64,000 nt of DNA, taken from Siphonodentalium dalli (lineage: Eukaryota; Mollusca; Scaphopoda; Gadilida; Siphonodentaliidae). The notes beneath the pieces were generated by a model that was not told where the DNA came from, ran no database searches, and saw only the letters and a list, made by a program, of their open reading frames with translations. Position 1 is the first letter of the stretch, and each line of letters starts with the position of its first letter. The stretch lies in NCBI GenBank assembly GCA_032622095.1, contig CP136061.1, positions 14,277,287 to 14,341,286 of the forward strand, given 5' to 3'. The position numbers and the translations under genes are program-made. Below are positions 12,237-22,800 of this stretch, one piece after another.

Positions 12237-12474
12237 GCGGAATGCAATTTCGTCGCTACACGACGTTTATCGGGCGTTAATTTGTTTTGTTTTGTTGGGA
12301 TGTTTATGGTGTATTGCCATAACAACGTGAGTAGTTCTTGACCCATGCCAGGCATATTACTATTTAGCATTCTGCAGGCAATACATAAATTATAAACGGA
12401 GAAAATATACAGTATAACTTCATATAATCAATTTATATAATTTCACGGTAGCAGAGATCCAACATCATCATGGC

Positions 12475-12560
12475 ATTAGCTATGTATTTGTTTGTTATGT
12501 ATTCATAATGCGATCTCATTAGCTATGTATTTGTTTGTTATGTATTCATAATGCGATCTC
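12475..12560. repeat. Perfect 43-bp tandem duplication
   Basis: Two identical adjacent copies of a 43-bp unit beginning ATTAGCTATGTATTTG and ending GCGATCTC. The surrounding 12237-12474 and 12561-12839 are AT-rich with no gene seen. Confidence 0.92.
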
Positions 12561-12839
12561 ATTTGTTTAGCGAGACAGTTCTGTAGAAATTATGACAAAA
12601 CAAAATATACATAATTCTCATGTGGAACGGGAAATTGATTTTTTGTGTGTGGAAAATTCATCAAATTTTGAACTTTTCGAAATTGGTTATGTGCACTGCC
12701 ATTAGTGCATTTTGTTACACATCAAGCTGTATAACCCAATCTATTAGTAGATGATCCTACTATAACTTTGATTCTCAGGTCGCTCCCTTTACAAAATTAA
12801 TTTGTGTTTTTGAATTAGATTTACGATTTTAGGGTAAAA

Positions 12840-12925
12840 CAAACTTGGCCAAATGAAATCTGTTTTGGCAATTTTGGAAGAACATTGGCCATTGACCACT
12901 TTGGTCAATGCCAGCGTGAATCCTG
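12840..12925. mobile_element. 3' fragment of the hAT-like MITE family
   Basis: TTGGCCAAATGAAA and TTTTGGCAATTT strings are followed by the terminus CAGCGTGAATCCTG at 12912-12925. This matches the right end of the copies at 7153-7715 and 20688-21221. No matching left end was found upstream. Confidence 0.45.
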
Positions 12926-13009
12926 GTCTACACATACATGCCGTTACCTACCACGTGGGTGGGGTGGGGGGGGGGGGGCTGGATGGTCATAACACGATAT
13001 ACCACGGGT

Positions 13010-14745
13010 GTACCTAAAACACTGAATCAGCAGCTGATCAGCTGGTTATCACCTAAAACGCTGATCAGCAGATTTCCCGATTTTAGTTTAACTCAAATAG
13101 AATGACGATGGCGGGTTGTAGGTTGTGTAAATGACACGTAATATATGTGTTATATGCCAATACAGGAAGGGGACACATTTTGACCGCCCGCCATGCCCGT
13201 TCAGCAGTTCAAACTCCCGTTCATCGTACGGCGGCTGCAGTTCAGCAGATTATCGCGAACGCAGTTTAACTCAATTGTAACGAAGTTAGTAGAGTTTAGG
13301 TGGTGCAAATGACATTTTATCGATGGCCCATAAAGAAATACAGGAAGAAAACACGATTTGGCCGACATACACCCCAGTTCAGAAGTTCAAAATCCCGTTC
13401 AGCACTTTATTTGGGGCAGTTCAGCAGAATCTCCAAAACTCAGTTTAACTGATTTTTAACAAAGATATTCGGGTATAGGTGATGCAAATGACATTTTATC
13501 GATAGCTCATCACCAGGTACATGGATAGAAAACCATTTGGCCGACGACCACCCCAGATCAGCAGTTCAAAATCGTTCAGCAGATTCCCCGAACGCAGTTT
13601 CACCGGTTTTTAACAGTCGGGTATATGTTGTGCAAATGACATTTTATCGATGGCCCACAAGGAAATACAGGAAGAAAACACGATTTGACCGACCTCCACC
13701 CCAGTTCAGCAGTTCAAAATTCCGTTCAGCACTTTATTTGGGGCAGTTCAGCAGATTATCACCTAAAACGCTGATCAGCAGATTTCCCGGTTTTAGTTTA
13801 ACTCAAATATAACGACGATGGCGGGTTGTAGGTTGTGTAAATGACACGTAATATATGTGTTATATGCCAATACAGGAAGGGGACACATTTTGACCGCCCG
13901 CCCGCCATGCCCGTTCAGCAGTTCAAAATCCCGTTCAGCGTACGACGGCTGCAGTTCAGCAGATTATCGCGAACGCAGTTTAACTTAATTGTAACGAAGT
14001 TAGTAGAGTTTAGGTGGTGCAAATGACTTGTAATTAATGGGACATAACCAGGTACATGGATAGAAAGTCATTTGGCCGACGTCCACCCCAGTTGAGCAGT
14101 TCAAAATCCCGTGCAGCAGTTCATATCGAGCAGTTCAGCTGATTACCCGAACGCAGTTTAACCGATTTTTAACGAGGATAGTCGGGTATGTGTTGTGCAA
14201 ATGACATTTTATCGATGGACCATAAAGAAATACAGGAAGAAAACACGATTTGGCCGACATACACCCCAGTTCAGAAGTTCAAAATCCCGTTCAGCACTTT
14301 ATTTGGGGCAGTTCAGCAGAATCTCCAAAACTCAGTTTAACTGATTTTTAACAAAGATATTCGGGTATAGGTGATGCAAATGACATTTTATCGATTGCTC
14401 ATAACCAGGTAAATGGATATTTGGCCGACGTCCACCCAATATCAGCAGTTCAAAATCCCGTTCAGCACTTTACCGGGAACAGTTCAGCAGATTCCCCGAA
14501 CGCAGTTTCACCGAATTTTAACCAAGACAGTCGGGTATATGTTGTGCAAATGACATTTTATCGATGGCCCACAAGGAAATACAGGAAGAAAACACGATTT
14601 GACCGACCTCCACCCCAGTTCAGCAGTTCAAAATTCCGTTCAGCACTTTATTTGGGGCAGTTCAGCAGATTATCACCTAAAACGCTGATCAGCAGATTTC
14701 CCGATTTTATTTTAACTCAAATATAACGACGATGGCGGGTGAGTA
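13010..14745. repeat. ~178-bp satellite with higher-order organisation
   Basis: About nine monomers, marked by GCAAATGACATTTTATCGATGG or GTAAATGACACGTAATATATG, start near 13123, 13305, 13483, 13631, 13838, 14018, 14196, 14375 and 14546. Usual spacing is 171-182 bp, with one short (148) and one long (207) interval. Monomers share GTTCAGCAGTTCAAAATCCC and CAGTTTAAC. Distinct monomer types recur in order: the A type near 13123 and 13838, and the B-C-D run from 13305 again from 14196. This gives a higher-order repeat of four to five monomers. Monomer length is near nucleosome spacing. Open frames inside are incidental. Confidence 0.88.
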
Positions 14746-15498
14746 GGTATTGAATACATATGCACCTGCATAAGCTTTTCATCACATTGTCATCTGCTAA
14801 TTTACCCCGACCAAATGAATAATAGATCATTCCAATATTTACTATTATAACTGGGTGGGAAAATCCATTTAGTATAGGCAGTGTTATTCTATCACATTTG
14901 GACTAAGATGTGCATGCACGGCAATCAGTGAGGGAAGTATCTGAAGTCAATTAATCACAAATGACCGCGTCGTGTCGGCGGCTGAATTATTCCCAGACCA
15001 TCATGCTGGGTTCGGGACGTAGTCGCGTGGAACCAAGTGGTGGCGCCACGGTGATGTACTGGTGTGAGTACGTCTTGGGTTTGAATATCGCATGCTGGCT
15101 TTTGTACGTCACATAATGGAGATGCATTTGTCAGACGACAGAGACATCTGCGAGGAACTCGCACACAAACCGAATCACTATCATGTCGAGTTTCTCGATC
15201 GGAATTCGCGGACCAACAGTTGGTCGTATGTCGTTTCCAGGCATGGATGTGGTTATATGTGCCTAATGAGTTTTCTCCGACGTATTACGTACGTATATGA
15301 ATTACATTATAATCCAATAGCACTGTTGAAAAAAGTTTTTAGTTGTATCAAACCTCCAATTGGACACACGCTCATATATTATGTTTAGGGAATTCATTTT
15401 AGTCATCGTTGAAAACTTGATGTTGATGCATATGGGCTCCAATTGTCACTGGTGTTGAGTCATTTGCAATGTCAGTAGCCTGGTTCGCAATTGTAGCT
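14746..15498. other. Spacer with a weak tRNA-like segment
   Basis: No gene recognised. At about 15035-15100 an A-box-like TGGCGCCACGGTGATG and a B-box-like GGGTTTGAATATC are spaced as in tRNA-derived SINEs, but neither is a good match. At 14888 a 15-bp string GCAGTGTTATTCTAT matches the core of the 21-bp minisatellite. Open frames at 14955-15164 (minus) and 15092-15388 (plus) show no domain. Confidence 0.3.
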
Positions 15499-15608
15499 AA
15501 CTTGGAGTCCAATCGAATTGAGGATTTTAAGATTGACCTGTACATATATTATTAACTTGGAGTCCAATCGAATTGAGGATTTTAAGATTGACCTGTACAT
15601 ATATTATT
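15499..15608. repeat. Perfect 55-bp tandem duplication
   Basis: Two adjacent copies of a unit starting AACTTGGAGTCCAATCG and ending GTACATATATTATT. Confidence 0.92.
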
Positions 15609-15684
15609 ATCAAGATGTCTATATACTATTTTATGTTCATATTTATATTATAAATGGGAATAAATATTAGTAACCAAAATCACT

Positions 15685-16799
15685 CCTAAGTTACATTAAA
15701 CCTTAATTAAATTAACCTTCTTTATGGCCTTAAAGTTACATTAAACCTTAATTAAATTAATCTTCTTTATGGCCTTAAAGTTACATTAAACCTTAATTAA
15801 ATTAACCTTCTTTATGGCCTTAAAGTTACACTAAACCTTAATTAAATTAACCTTCTTTATGGCCTTAAAGTTACATTAAACCTTAATTAAATTCACCGTC
15901 TGGTGACCTTAAAGTTACTTTAAACCTTAATTAAATTAACCGTCTGGTGGCCTTAAAGTTACATTAAACCTTAATTAAATTAACCGTCTGGTGGCCTTAA
16001 AGTTACATTAAACCTTAATTAAATTAACCGTCTGGTGGCCTTAAAGTTACATTAAACCTTAATGAAATTAACCGTCTGGTGGCCTTAAAGTTACATTAAA
16101 CCTTAATTAAATTAACCTTCTTTATGGCCTTAAAGTTACATTAAACCTTAATTAAATTAACCTTCTTTATGGCCTTAAAGTTACATTAAACCTTAATTAA
16201 ATTAACCTTCTTTATGGCCTTAAAGTTACATTAAACCTTAATTAAATTCACCGTCTGGTGACCTTAAAGTTAAATTAAACCTTAATTAAATTAACCGTCT
16301 GGTGGCCTTAAAGTTACATTAAACCTTAATTAAATTAACCGTCTGGTGGCCTTAAAGTTACATTAAACCTTAATTAAATTAACCGTCTGGTGGCCTTAAA
16401 GTTACATTAAACCTTAATTAAATTAACCGTCTGGTGGCCTTAAAGTTACATTAAACCTTAATTAAATTAACCGTCTGGTGGCCTTAAAGTTACTTTAAAC
16501 CTTAATTAAATTAACCGTCTGGTGGCCTTAAAGTTACATTAAACCTTAATTAAATTAACCGTCTGGTGGCCTTAAAGTTACATTAAACCTTAATTAAATT
16601 AACCGTCTGGTGGCCTTAAAGTTACATTAAACCTTAATTAAATTAACCGTCTGGTGGCCTTAAAGTTACATTAAACCTTAATTAAATTAACCGTCTGGTG
16701 GCCTTAAAGTTACATTAAACCTTAATTAAATTAACCGTCTGGTGGCCTTAAAGTTACATTAAACCTTAATTAAATTCACCTTCTGTTGACCTAAAGTTC
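15685..16799. repeat. 44-bp minisatellite (~25 copies) with two variant classes
   Basis: The unit contains CCTTAAAGTTACATTAAACC and TTAATTAAATTAACC and is completed by either TTCTTTATGG or GTCTGGTGG. The classes are clustered: a TTCTTTATGG run, a GTCTGGTGG run, again a TTCTTTATGG run, then a long GTCTGGTGG run. Each switch passes through the same junction variant (TTCACCGTCTGGTGACC), which suggests a large internal duplication followed by expansion. TTAATTAA is present in almost every unit. Confidence 0.95.
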
Positions 16800-17125
16800 T
16801 GCTTCGGCCTCATCTGCTCTGGAAAGTGTTTCTTTATTATCAAATTAACAAGTTTGTGATTTTCTCGTTAGAAGGTATATTTTTATTTTCTGTTTATTGT
16901 CCCTATATTCCCAAACTGGCAGACGATAGGATGCGCAATCAATGGTCCAAATAGGTGCACATCACAAACTTCACTATCTGGAACTTCAAATATAAGTCTT
17001 GTTCCTGCATAGCTATAATGAGGCCATGCAGAATGAGGTCCCCAGAATGATGATGAATTTGGTGACGCTAGCCCGCTGTGAGCGACACCGTCTCTAAGTG
17101 AACCACATGTTGACCCCATTCTCCA
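16800..17125. mobile_element. Family M1 inverted-repeat element, partial copy
   Basis: Aligns over its length with 60490-60790: TTTCTTTATTAT, CCCAAACTGGCAGACGA, GTGCACATCACAA, CTGGAACTTCAAA, GAGGCCATGCAGAATGAGGT and GACGCTAGCCCGCTGTG occur in the same order. The left half of the M1 palindrome is missing, replaced by the end of the 44-bp array. Non-coding. Confidence 0.7.
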
Positions 17126-17154
17126 AACGCCCGGCACCATATGTTCATGCAAAT

Positions 17155-17720
17155 ATATATTATTATATCTCATCGCTAAGCTCAGAATGTATGAAATGTA
17201 CTGCTCCATCCTGTCTGGAGTATGTTATTATATCTCATCGCTCAGCTCGGAATGTATGCAATGTACTGCTCCATACTGTCTGGAGTATGTTATTATATCT
17301 CATCGCTCAGCTCAGAATGTATGCAATGTACTGCTCCATCCTGTCTGGAGTATGTCTCCGTGGAGCGATGTTATTATATATCATCGCTGAGCTCGGAATG
17401 TATGCAATGTACTGCTCCATACTGTCTGGAGTATGTTATTATATCTCATCGCTCAGCTCAGAATGTATGCAATGCACTGCTCCATCCTGTCTGGAGTATG
17501 TCTCCGTGGAGCGATGTTATTATATATCATCGCTGAGCTCGGAATGTATGCAATGTACTGCTCCATACTGTCTGTAGTATGTTATTATATCTCATCGCTG
17601 AGCTCGGAATGTATGCAATGTACTGCTCCATACTGTCTGGAGTATGTTATTATATCATCGCTCAGCTCGGAATGTATGCAATGTGTACTGCTCCATCATG
17701 GCTGGAGTATGTCCCCGCGG
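17155..17720. repeat. 65-bp minisatellite with a 16-bp insertion variant
   Basis: About eight copies of a 65-bp unit GTTATTATATCTCATCGCTC...GTCTGGAGTAT. In alternate copies a further 16 bp, GTCTCCGTGGAGCGAT, is added, itself a small palindrome around CTCCGTGGAG. The array ends at a G13 tract (about 17728-17740). Open frames of 60-160 codons in several plus frames are repeat artefacts. Confidence 0.92.
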
Positions 17721-17740
17721 AGCGATCGGGGGGGGGGGGG

Positions 17741-18262
17741 AGTAGAAGATACAATACAAGACTATGAACTATTCACAATACGAATCGCGTCGTGATTGCT
17801 ATTCTCGATTGAAAATAATGAATATGGCTTCTTGACTGCCTACGCACGATTGCTAACGAGGCTACGGAAATAGTAACAATACTCATTAGTCTGTGTTACT
17901 GAAACATAAATGCAATATTAAGATGTATTGAGCCATTCTGAGAGTTGTTGTGTGGTATTCTGTTTCGTTTACAAAACAACATGCCTGGAGTTGGAATATA
18001 AAGATGCATTCAGCCATCGCGAGATTTGTTGTGCGTGATCATATTTCCCTATCATTTACTAACCAACATTCATAAAGTGAGAGTAAGACCTCGAAGATAA
18101 TAATGTTTACTGAATTTGTATCCGTGAATGTTAACTATTGCCGCTCATTCGGATGGTACTATATTAATTTGGCATCAACTGTACCATTTTCGAAATGAAG
18201 GGACTGCACTGGTCTCATCGGCACTAATAGATGTGACGTTCTGCGTGGCTGATTCGTGCATG
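17741..18262. other. Unique spacer
   Basis: A partial duplication is visible (AGATGTATTGAGCCATTCTG near 17920 and AGATGCATTCAGCCATCGCG near 18001). Otherwise nothing is recognised. Confidence 0.4.
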
Positions 18263-18957
18263 TCAGTGGACATCTAGTATGTGACCTCTGACCTGTACTC
18301 CTAATCAGGTGACACAATACAGTGGACATCTAGTATGTGACTTCTGACCTGTACTCCTAATCAGGTGACACAATACAGTGAACATGGAGTATGTGACTTT
18401 TGACCTGTACTCCTAATCAGGTGACACAATACAGTGAACATGGAGTATGTTACTTCTGACCGTACACCTACTCATACATGTGACATGATGCAGTGGACAT
18501 CTAGTATGTGACTTCTGACCTGTACTTCTAATCAGGTGACACAAAACAGTGAACATGGAGTATGTGAATTCTGACCTGTACTCCTAATCAGGTGACACAA
18601 TACAGTGAACATGGAGTATGTTACTTCTGACCCGTACACCTAAGCATGCATGTGACACAAGGCAGTGGACATCTAGTATGTGACTTCTGACCTGTACTCC
18701 TAATCAGGTGACACAATACAGTGAACATGGAGTATGTGACTTATGACCTGAACTCCTAATCAGGTGACACAATACAGTGAACATGGATTATGTGACTTCT
18801 GACCTGTACTCCTAATCAGGTGACACAATACAGTGAACATGGAGTTATGTTACTTCTGACCCGTACACCTAATCATGCATGTGACACAAGGCAGTGAACA
18901 TCGAGTCTGTGACTTCTGACCCGTACGCATAATCACGTGACACAATACAGTGAACAC
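18263..18957. repeat. 56-bp minisatellite, about 12 copies
   Basis: Units contain GTGACTTCTGACCTGTACTC, CTAATCAGGTGACACAATAC and AGTGAACATGGAGTAT. A variant class (CCGTACACCTA.TCATGCATGTGACA) recurs about every fourth unit, so there is weak higher-order order. Two decayed units of the same type sit inside the dispersed F1 copy at 22130-22240, which suggests the array grew from an F1 element. Confidence 0.92.
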
Positions 18958-19207
18958 TACTTCTATAAACTCTGAACCGTACACGGACATACACGCGCTC
19001 ATCTGCAACCATTTTGTGCGCTTCACGCACCACATTTTAAACCTTTAAACAATTTGATTTAGAATAAATAAATATTAATTAAAACGCAGTTATAACATCC
19101 GCCGGTTTACCCCGAGTCACCACACCACATTTTATTGAAATTGGTCCAGGAGTCTGGGAGAACAATCACGAACAGACAGACATACACATCCTACTATTAT
19201 ATATATT
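18958..19207. other. Spacer with a transposon-terminus-like segment
   Basis: At 19125-19205, ATTGGTCCAGGAGTCTGGGAG is followed by ACAGACAGACATACACATCC and a TATATATTATT tract. This resembles the minus-strand 5' ends of the mini-Helitrons at 35.2-37.8 kb, but no partner end was found. Confidence 0.35.
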
Positions 19208-20370
19208 ATTAGCGCGCACCGCGTGTATACTGTTCGGCAATTTCTTGATAGCCGTGGTCCCATGGGCATTTTATTTATAGATAATTGTTTTTTTCCGGTT
19301 TAACGGTCGAACTGCGCGACCAGGAGGCCGAGTCCGGTAAAAGGTGTAGTTGGGAATTTCAATTTCGTTTATGGTCCTTTACATTATTATGCCAATAATG
19401 TTGATTTTTGGTTTGTGACAAGCTCTGTCAATTACCAATAAACGAAATTTAAAAGATAATTTTTAAGTCTTATATTTCAACTTGTATAGATATTTTTCGT
19501 TCTGCAGCCCACTGATGGTTGTAGTCGGAGACGGCCGAGTCGGCCGCCGGTTCGTTAATTAGGTGCTGGTTGTTATTGTTATTTTAACGGAATTATGATT
19601 TGGTCATTCGCGAAACCAATATATTTTATATTCTATAATTACAATCATGGGTATATAATATATGATCTTGAGCGCGGTACCATTTCTGACTATGGTTTTC
19701 TTGTATAGTATTCGTGAGGGCATATGGAGCCTGGGGCGACACTATACAAATTGTCTGTGCCTAATGATGCACTTCAGCGACTCTTTGTCTGACCCTGATA
19801 CCGAGTCATGTGATACACTGAGGTGGACACTGCTCCACGGACCCGGTTCACAGGGAGGAAGAGTAGCCATTATGTCAAGCCGATTGTCGGTGCCCAACAG
19901 TACTTACGTGACCCGTTAGACATCCGGTATTGGTTTACGCGGGGGAGTATACTTATTATGATCATATTTTCCGTATATCACCTGTTGGCATGCAGATGTC
20001 AAAACCGAATAGTTATGTCCTCTGGTTAATTGGTGTGATGAGAGCTGCATAACGAAAACATTGATAACGAGCAACAACTAACTACAAGAAAACTATAGTA
20101 AGAAATGGTAACGCGCTCAAGATCATATATTTCATTTCTTTTATTTGTAATTGACATAGCTTATCACAAACCAAAAAATCTACATTATTGACATATCGTT
20201 AATTAACGACAATAAACGAAATTGAAATTCCCAACTACACCTTTTACCTGACGCAGTTCGACTTTTAATCATCCCAAAATTTCCCATTCTATAACTAAAA
20301 CACCCATGTTAATTTCAGTGCCCACAGCTATCTAGAATCTCTAGGACAGTATACACGCGGCGCACGTAAT
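19208..20370. mobile_element. Foldback element (family F2) with ~450-bp and ~260-bp arms
   Basis: The left end has CACCGCGTGTATACTGT and the right end its inverse, ACAGTATACACGCGGCGCAC. The inverted homology continues inward: AAAAGGTGTAGTTGGGAATT (left) against AATTCCCAACTACACCTTTT (right), and TATATGATCTTGAGCGCG at 19658 against CGCGCTCAAGATCATATA at 20113. The centre (about 19700-20100) carries F1-family sequence rather than a transposase. A second copy (50225-50620 plus 53958-54040) and a fragment (34095-34235) are present. An 85-codon frame at 19662-19919 is not convincing as a gene. Confidence 0.8.
19740..20100. mobile_element. F1-family sequence inside the F2 foldback
   Basis: The strings TGTCTGACCCTGATACC, GTGCCCAACAGTACTTACGTGACC, CACCTGTTGGCATGC and CTCTGGTTAATTGG match, in order, the F1 copies at 21940-22800 and 28960-29470. 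It is diverged and non-coding. It may be an internal part of F2 or a separate element nested in its loop. Confidence 0.6.
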
Positions 20371-20520
20371 GAATATACTATAACAGCACGGAAATCATCC
20401 GGAAACTACCGGAATCATCCGGAAACTGTCGACGATCATCGGTTGTTTATGAATAGACTCCGTCTGGTTGTACATTATCCTCAAACATGACTGACGGATA
20501 CTAACTCTTCCTATATTAAA
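20371..20520. other. Short spacer
   Basis: Contains a direct repeat CATCCGGAAACT near 20398-20428. Nothing else recognised. Confidence 0.4.
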
Positions 20521-21392
20521 TGGATTCTGTCAGCAGTTATACGGCATCGTAATGGTCTATTATTCGTTCAGAGGGACATTAGCGATATGAGAGCAGACGA
20601 CAGTCAGACGAAATATTATTACAAATAGAGAACAATTCATACTCATTGGTGGGAAATGGTTAGATAGTAAATGGATTCTGTCAGTAGCAGGGTTCGCGCT
20701 GCCACTTTCGAAAATACTTCACATTTGGCAAAAAATTATTTCATTTGGCAAACGTTTTGGCAAGTCACATTTTAATTCCTCAAGAAAGTTGAAACATATT
20801 GGTCAATCAACTATATTATATTTGTGGTGTTTTAAGTTTTAGGAAAAGTTAACACCTATTAAGATGCAGTTAATATCATAGCACTAGTACGGATGGTTGG
20901 AGGGATTACTAGTATGTTGTGTGGTGGGGTTTACATAGCTAATCCTCCTGTGATGTGCCCTTCTGATGAAGCAACCCTTCTACCATTGTATTGTTCGGTG
21001 AATGGCTTATTGTGGTATGATCGAGATGCGAGTATAATTAATTATTAACTAACTGCGTTTCGATCGATATCAAAAGTAGTTCAAACCGCGAATGTCGAAA
21101 CATAAAACTTAAGTTTGCAGAAAATGATACTATCAGGGATAGTATTTGGCAAATGCTAAAATATTTTGACAAAAAATATTTTCATTTGGCAAATACAAAG
21201 TTCGGTCCAGCGTGGATCGTGGTCCAAAAGTTATACAGTATACATTGTAATGGTCTATTATTAATTCAGAGGGACATTTGCGATATGAGAGCAGACGACT
21301 GTCACAGTCAGACTAAATATTAACACAAATAGACAACAATTATTCATACTCATTGGTGGGAAATGGTTAGATAGTAAATGGTTAGATAGTAA
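20521..21392. repeat. ~160-bp tandem duplication split by a MITE
   Basis: The segment TGGATTCTGTCAGCAGTTATAC... (from 20521) through TGGGAAATGGTTAGATAGTAA is repeated from 20672. The second copy is interrupted after TCAGTAG by the hAT-like MITE (20688-21221) and resumes at about 21230 with AGTTATACAGTATAC, running to about 21392. The first copy therefore shows the site without the element. Confidence 0.85.
20688..21221. mobile_element. hAT-like MITE, second copy
   Basis: Begins CAGGGTTCGCGCTG and ends CAGCGTGGATCGTG. The inside matches the copy at 7153-7715 (CACATTTGGCAAAAAA, CAAACGTTTTGGCAAGTCAC, GTTAACACCTA, GATGAAGCAACCCTTCTACC). Flanks are GTCAGTAG on the left and GTCCAAAAG on the right, which fits a decayed 8-bp target duplication of GTCAGCAG as seen in the uninterrupted paralogous site near 20529. 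No coding capacity. Confidence 0.82.
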
Positions 21393-21434
21393 TTAAAACA
21401 AACGTGTTCTGAACATTTCCGAAGGTAATTGCTC

Positions 21435-21792
21435 TTAACCCTTTAACCAACAGAACGGCCCTGTGGCAATGCATTCTCTTATATATGCGAGTCGACCATA
21501 GGTCGCCTCGCATATATAAGAGAATGCATTGGCTTAACACATTAAAAATTATAAAATTGTTGAAGAATGTAAGAATGCATTCTCTTATATATGCGAGGCG
21601 ACCTATGGTCGACTCGCATATATAAGAGAATGCATTGGCACAGGGCATAACTGTAACTATCACAATGTGCTCAAGGAGCCGGTTCCAATGATATCCATAT
21701 TTGTATGGTTCTATTGAGACAGACCGAATATATTTTAGGCTGTTGAAGCTTTATTTGGCCGGTTTTGGCCGGATTGTTGGGCAAAGGGTTAA
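21435..21792. mobile_element. TTAA-flanked MITE with twin hairpins, copy A
   Basis: Bounded by TTAA on both sides, with ends CCCTTTAACCAACAG and TTGTTGGGCAAAGGG. TTAA targets with CCC...GGG ends are established features of piggyBac-type elements. Inside are two nearly identical ~67-bp imperfect palindromes (about 21475-21533 and 21572-21639) built on CATTCTCTTATATATGCGAG and its complement, oriented as inverses of each other. Other copies are at 39893-40275 and 49747-50146. No transposase. An open frame (21382-21663, minus) merely reads through the hairpins. Confidence 0.85.
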
Positions 21793-21939
21793 AGATAGAA
21801 TGCCAGTCGGTCAGCACACGATCCAATGTTTTGAGAGAGTGACCTGGTCTTTTGGAAGTTAAATTATGGCGCTATTTGTTTGCCTCAAGCGCAAAATCAC
21901 GTGATACACGATGCGGAACACTGGTTCTCTGACATAGTG

Positions 21940-22800
21940 TCCATCTGTGATGTCTGAATACGCGGAGGAACTACTGGCGTCTGGTGTTCTCAGTACTAAA
22001 TCGTGTGACTCTCTGTCTGACGCATACACCTAATACCGCGATGAACGACAACGAAATACATGCACGTGAGGTCTGATCTGAACACATCATCACGTGTGAT
22101 GTAAATATGTGATCTGCACTGAATAGTTTGCAGACTTACTGACCCGAACACCTAATCAAGGGCAATGAACATAGGGCATGTGACCCAGTATAATCACGTG
22201 ACACAGGACAATGAACACAGCTCCTTTGACCCAGTTTACATCATTCCCAACATATCATATGGTCACAACAATATTGATGTGACCCGGTGTACGTCTTGGA
22301 TCGGCTTACGCAGAAGAAGCATCATGATTGTGATGAGATTTGCTGTAGATCACCTGCTGGCGTGCCGATGTCACTTGAGAATCGCTTTATCTGCTGGCGT
22401 GCCGATGTCACTTGAGAATCGATTTATCCGCGGGTTAATTAGTTCGTTGGTAACATAAGAATATCAACAACTGTCGATGAACCTCAGATGTTTACGAAAA
22501 GACGCTTTTCGTATGCAAATCACCCGGAAACTTGTGGAATAATCTGGAAATATCTGCCTACCAATGTGACCTCCAGTTAATTAGTGCGACGAGAACATCA
22601 GAATAACAAAAAACAGCCGATCAACATCAGATGTTTACGAAAATTCCCTATCAGTATGGAGACATGTGGAAACGTGATTAGCAGCGTAATTCTGAGACAT
22701 GTGATGTTGGCAGCCAATCGTTTGGCCAACACGCCACCTAATGGACACCGCCGTACGGGGTATACCTAATGTGAATCCGCCCTGTCGGATTAACGAATCG
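21940..22800. mobile_element. Dispersed non-coding element, family F1
   Basis: Shares ordered landmarks with 28960-29470 and 19740-20100: ATCACCTGCTGGCGTGCCGATGT, GGGTTAATTAGT, AAATCACCCGGAAACTTGTGG, GCAGCGTAATTCTGAGAC, ATGTTGGCAGCCAATCGT and CACCTAATGGACACCG. Within it GCTGGCGTGCCGATGTCACT is duplicated (near 22357 and 22393). Two decayed units of the 56-bp minisatellite lie at 22130-22240. No protein recognised. The class of the element is unknown because no terminus could be fixed. Confidence 0.7.

Noticed and set aside
19662-20029. Two overlapping plus-strand frames in the F2 loop as a small gene
   Set aside because: The sequence is shared with other F1 copies where the frames are not kept, and no domain is visible.
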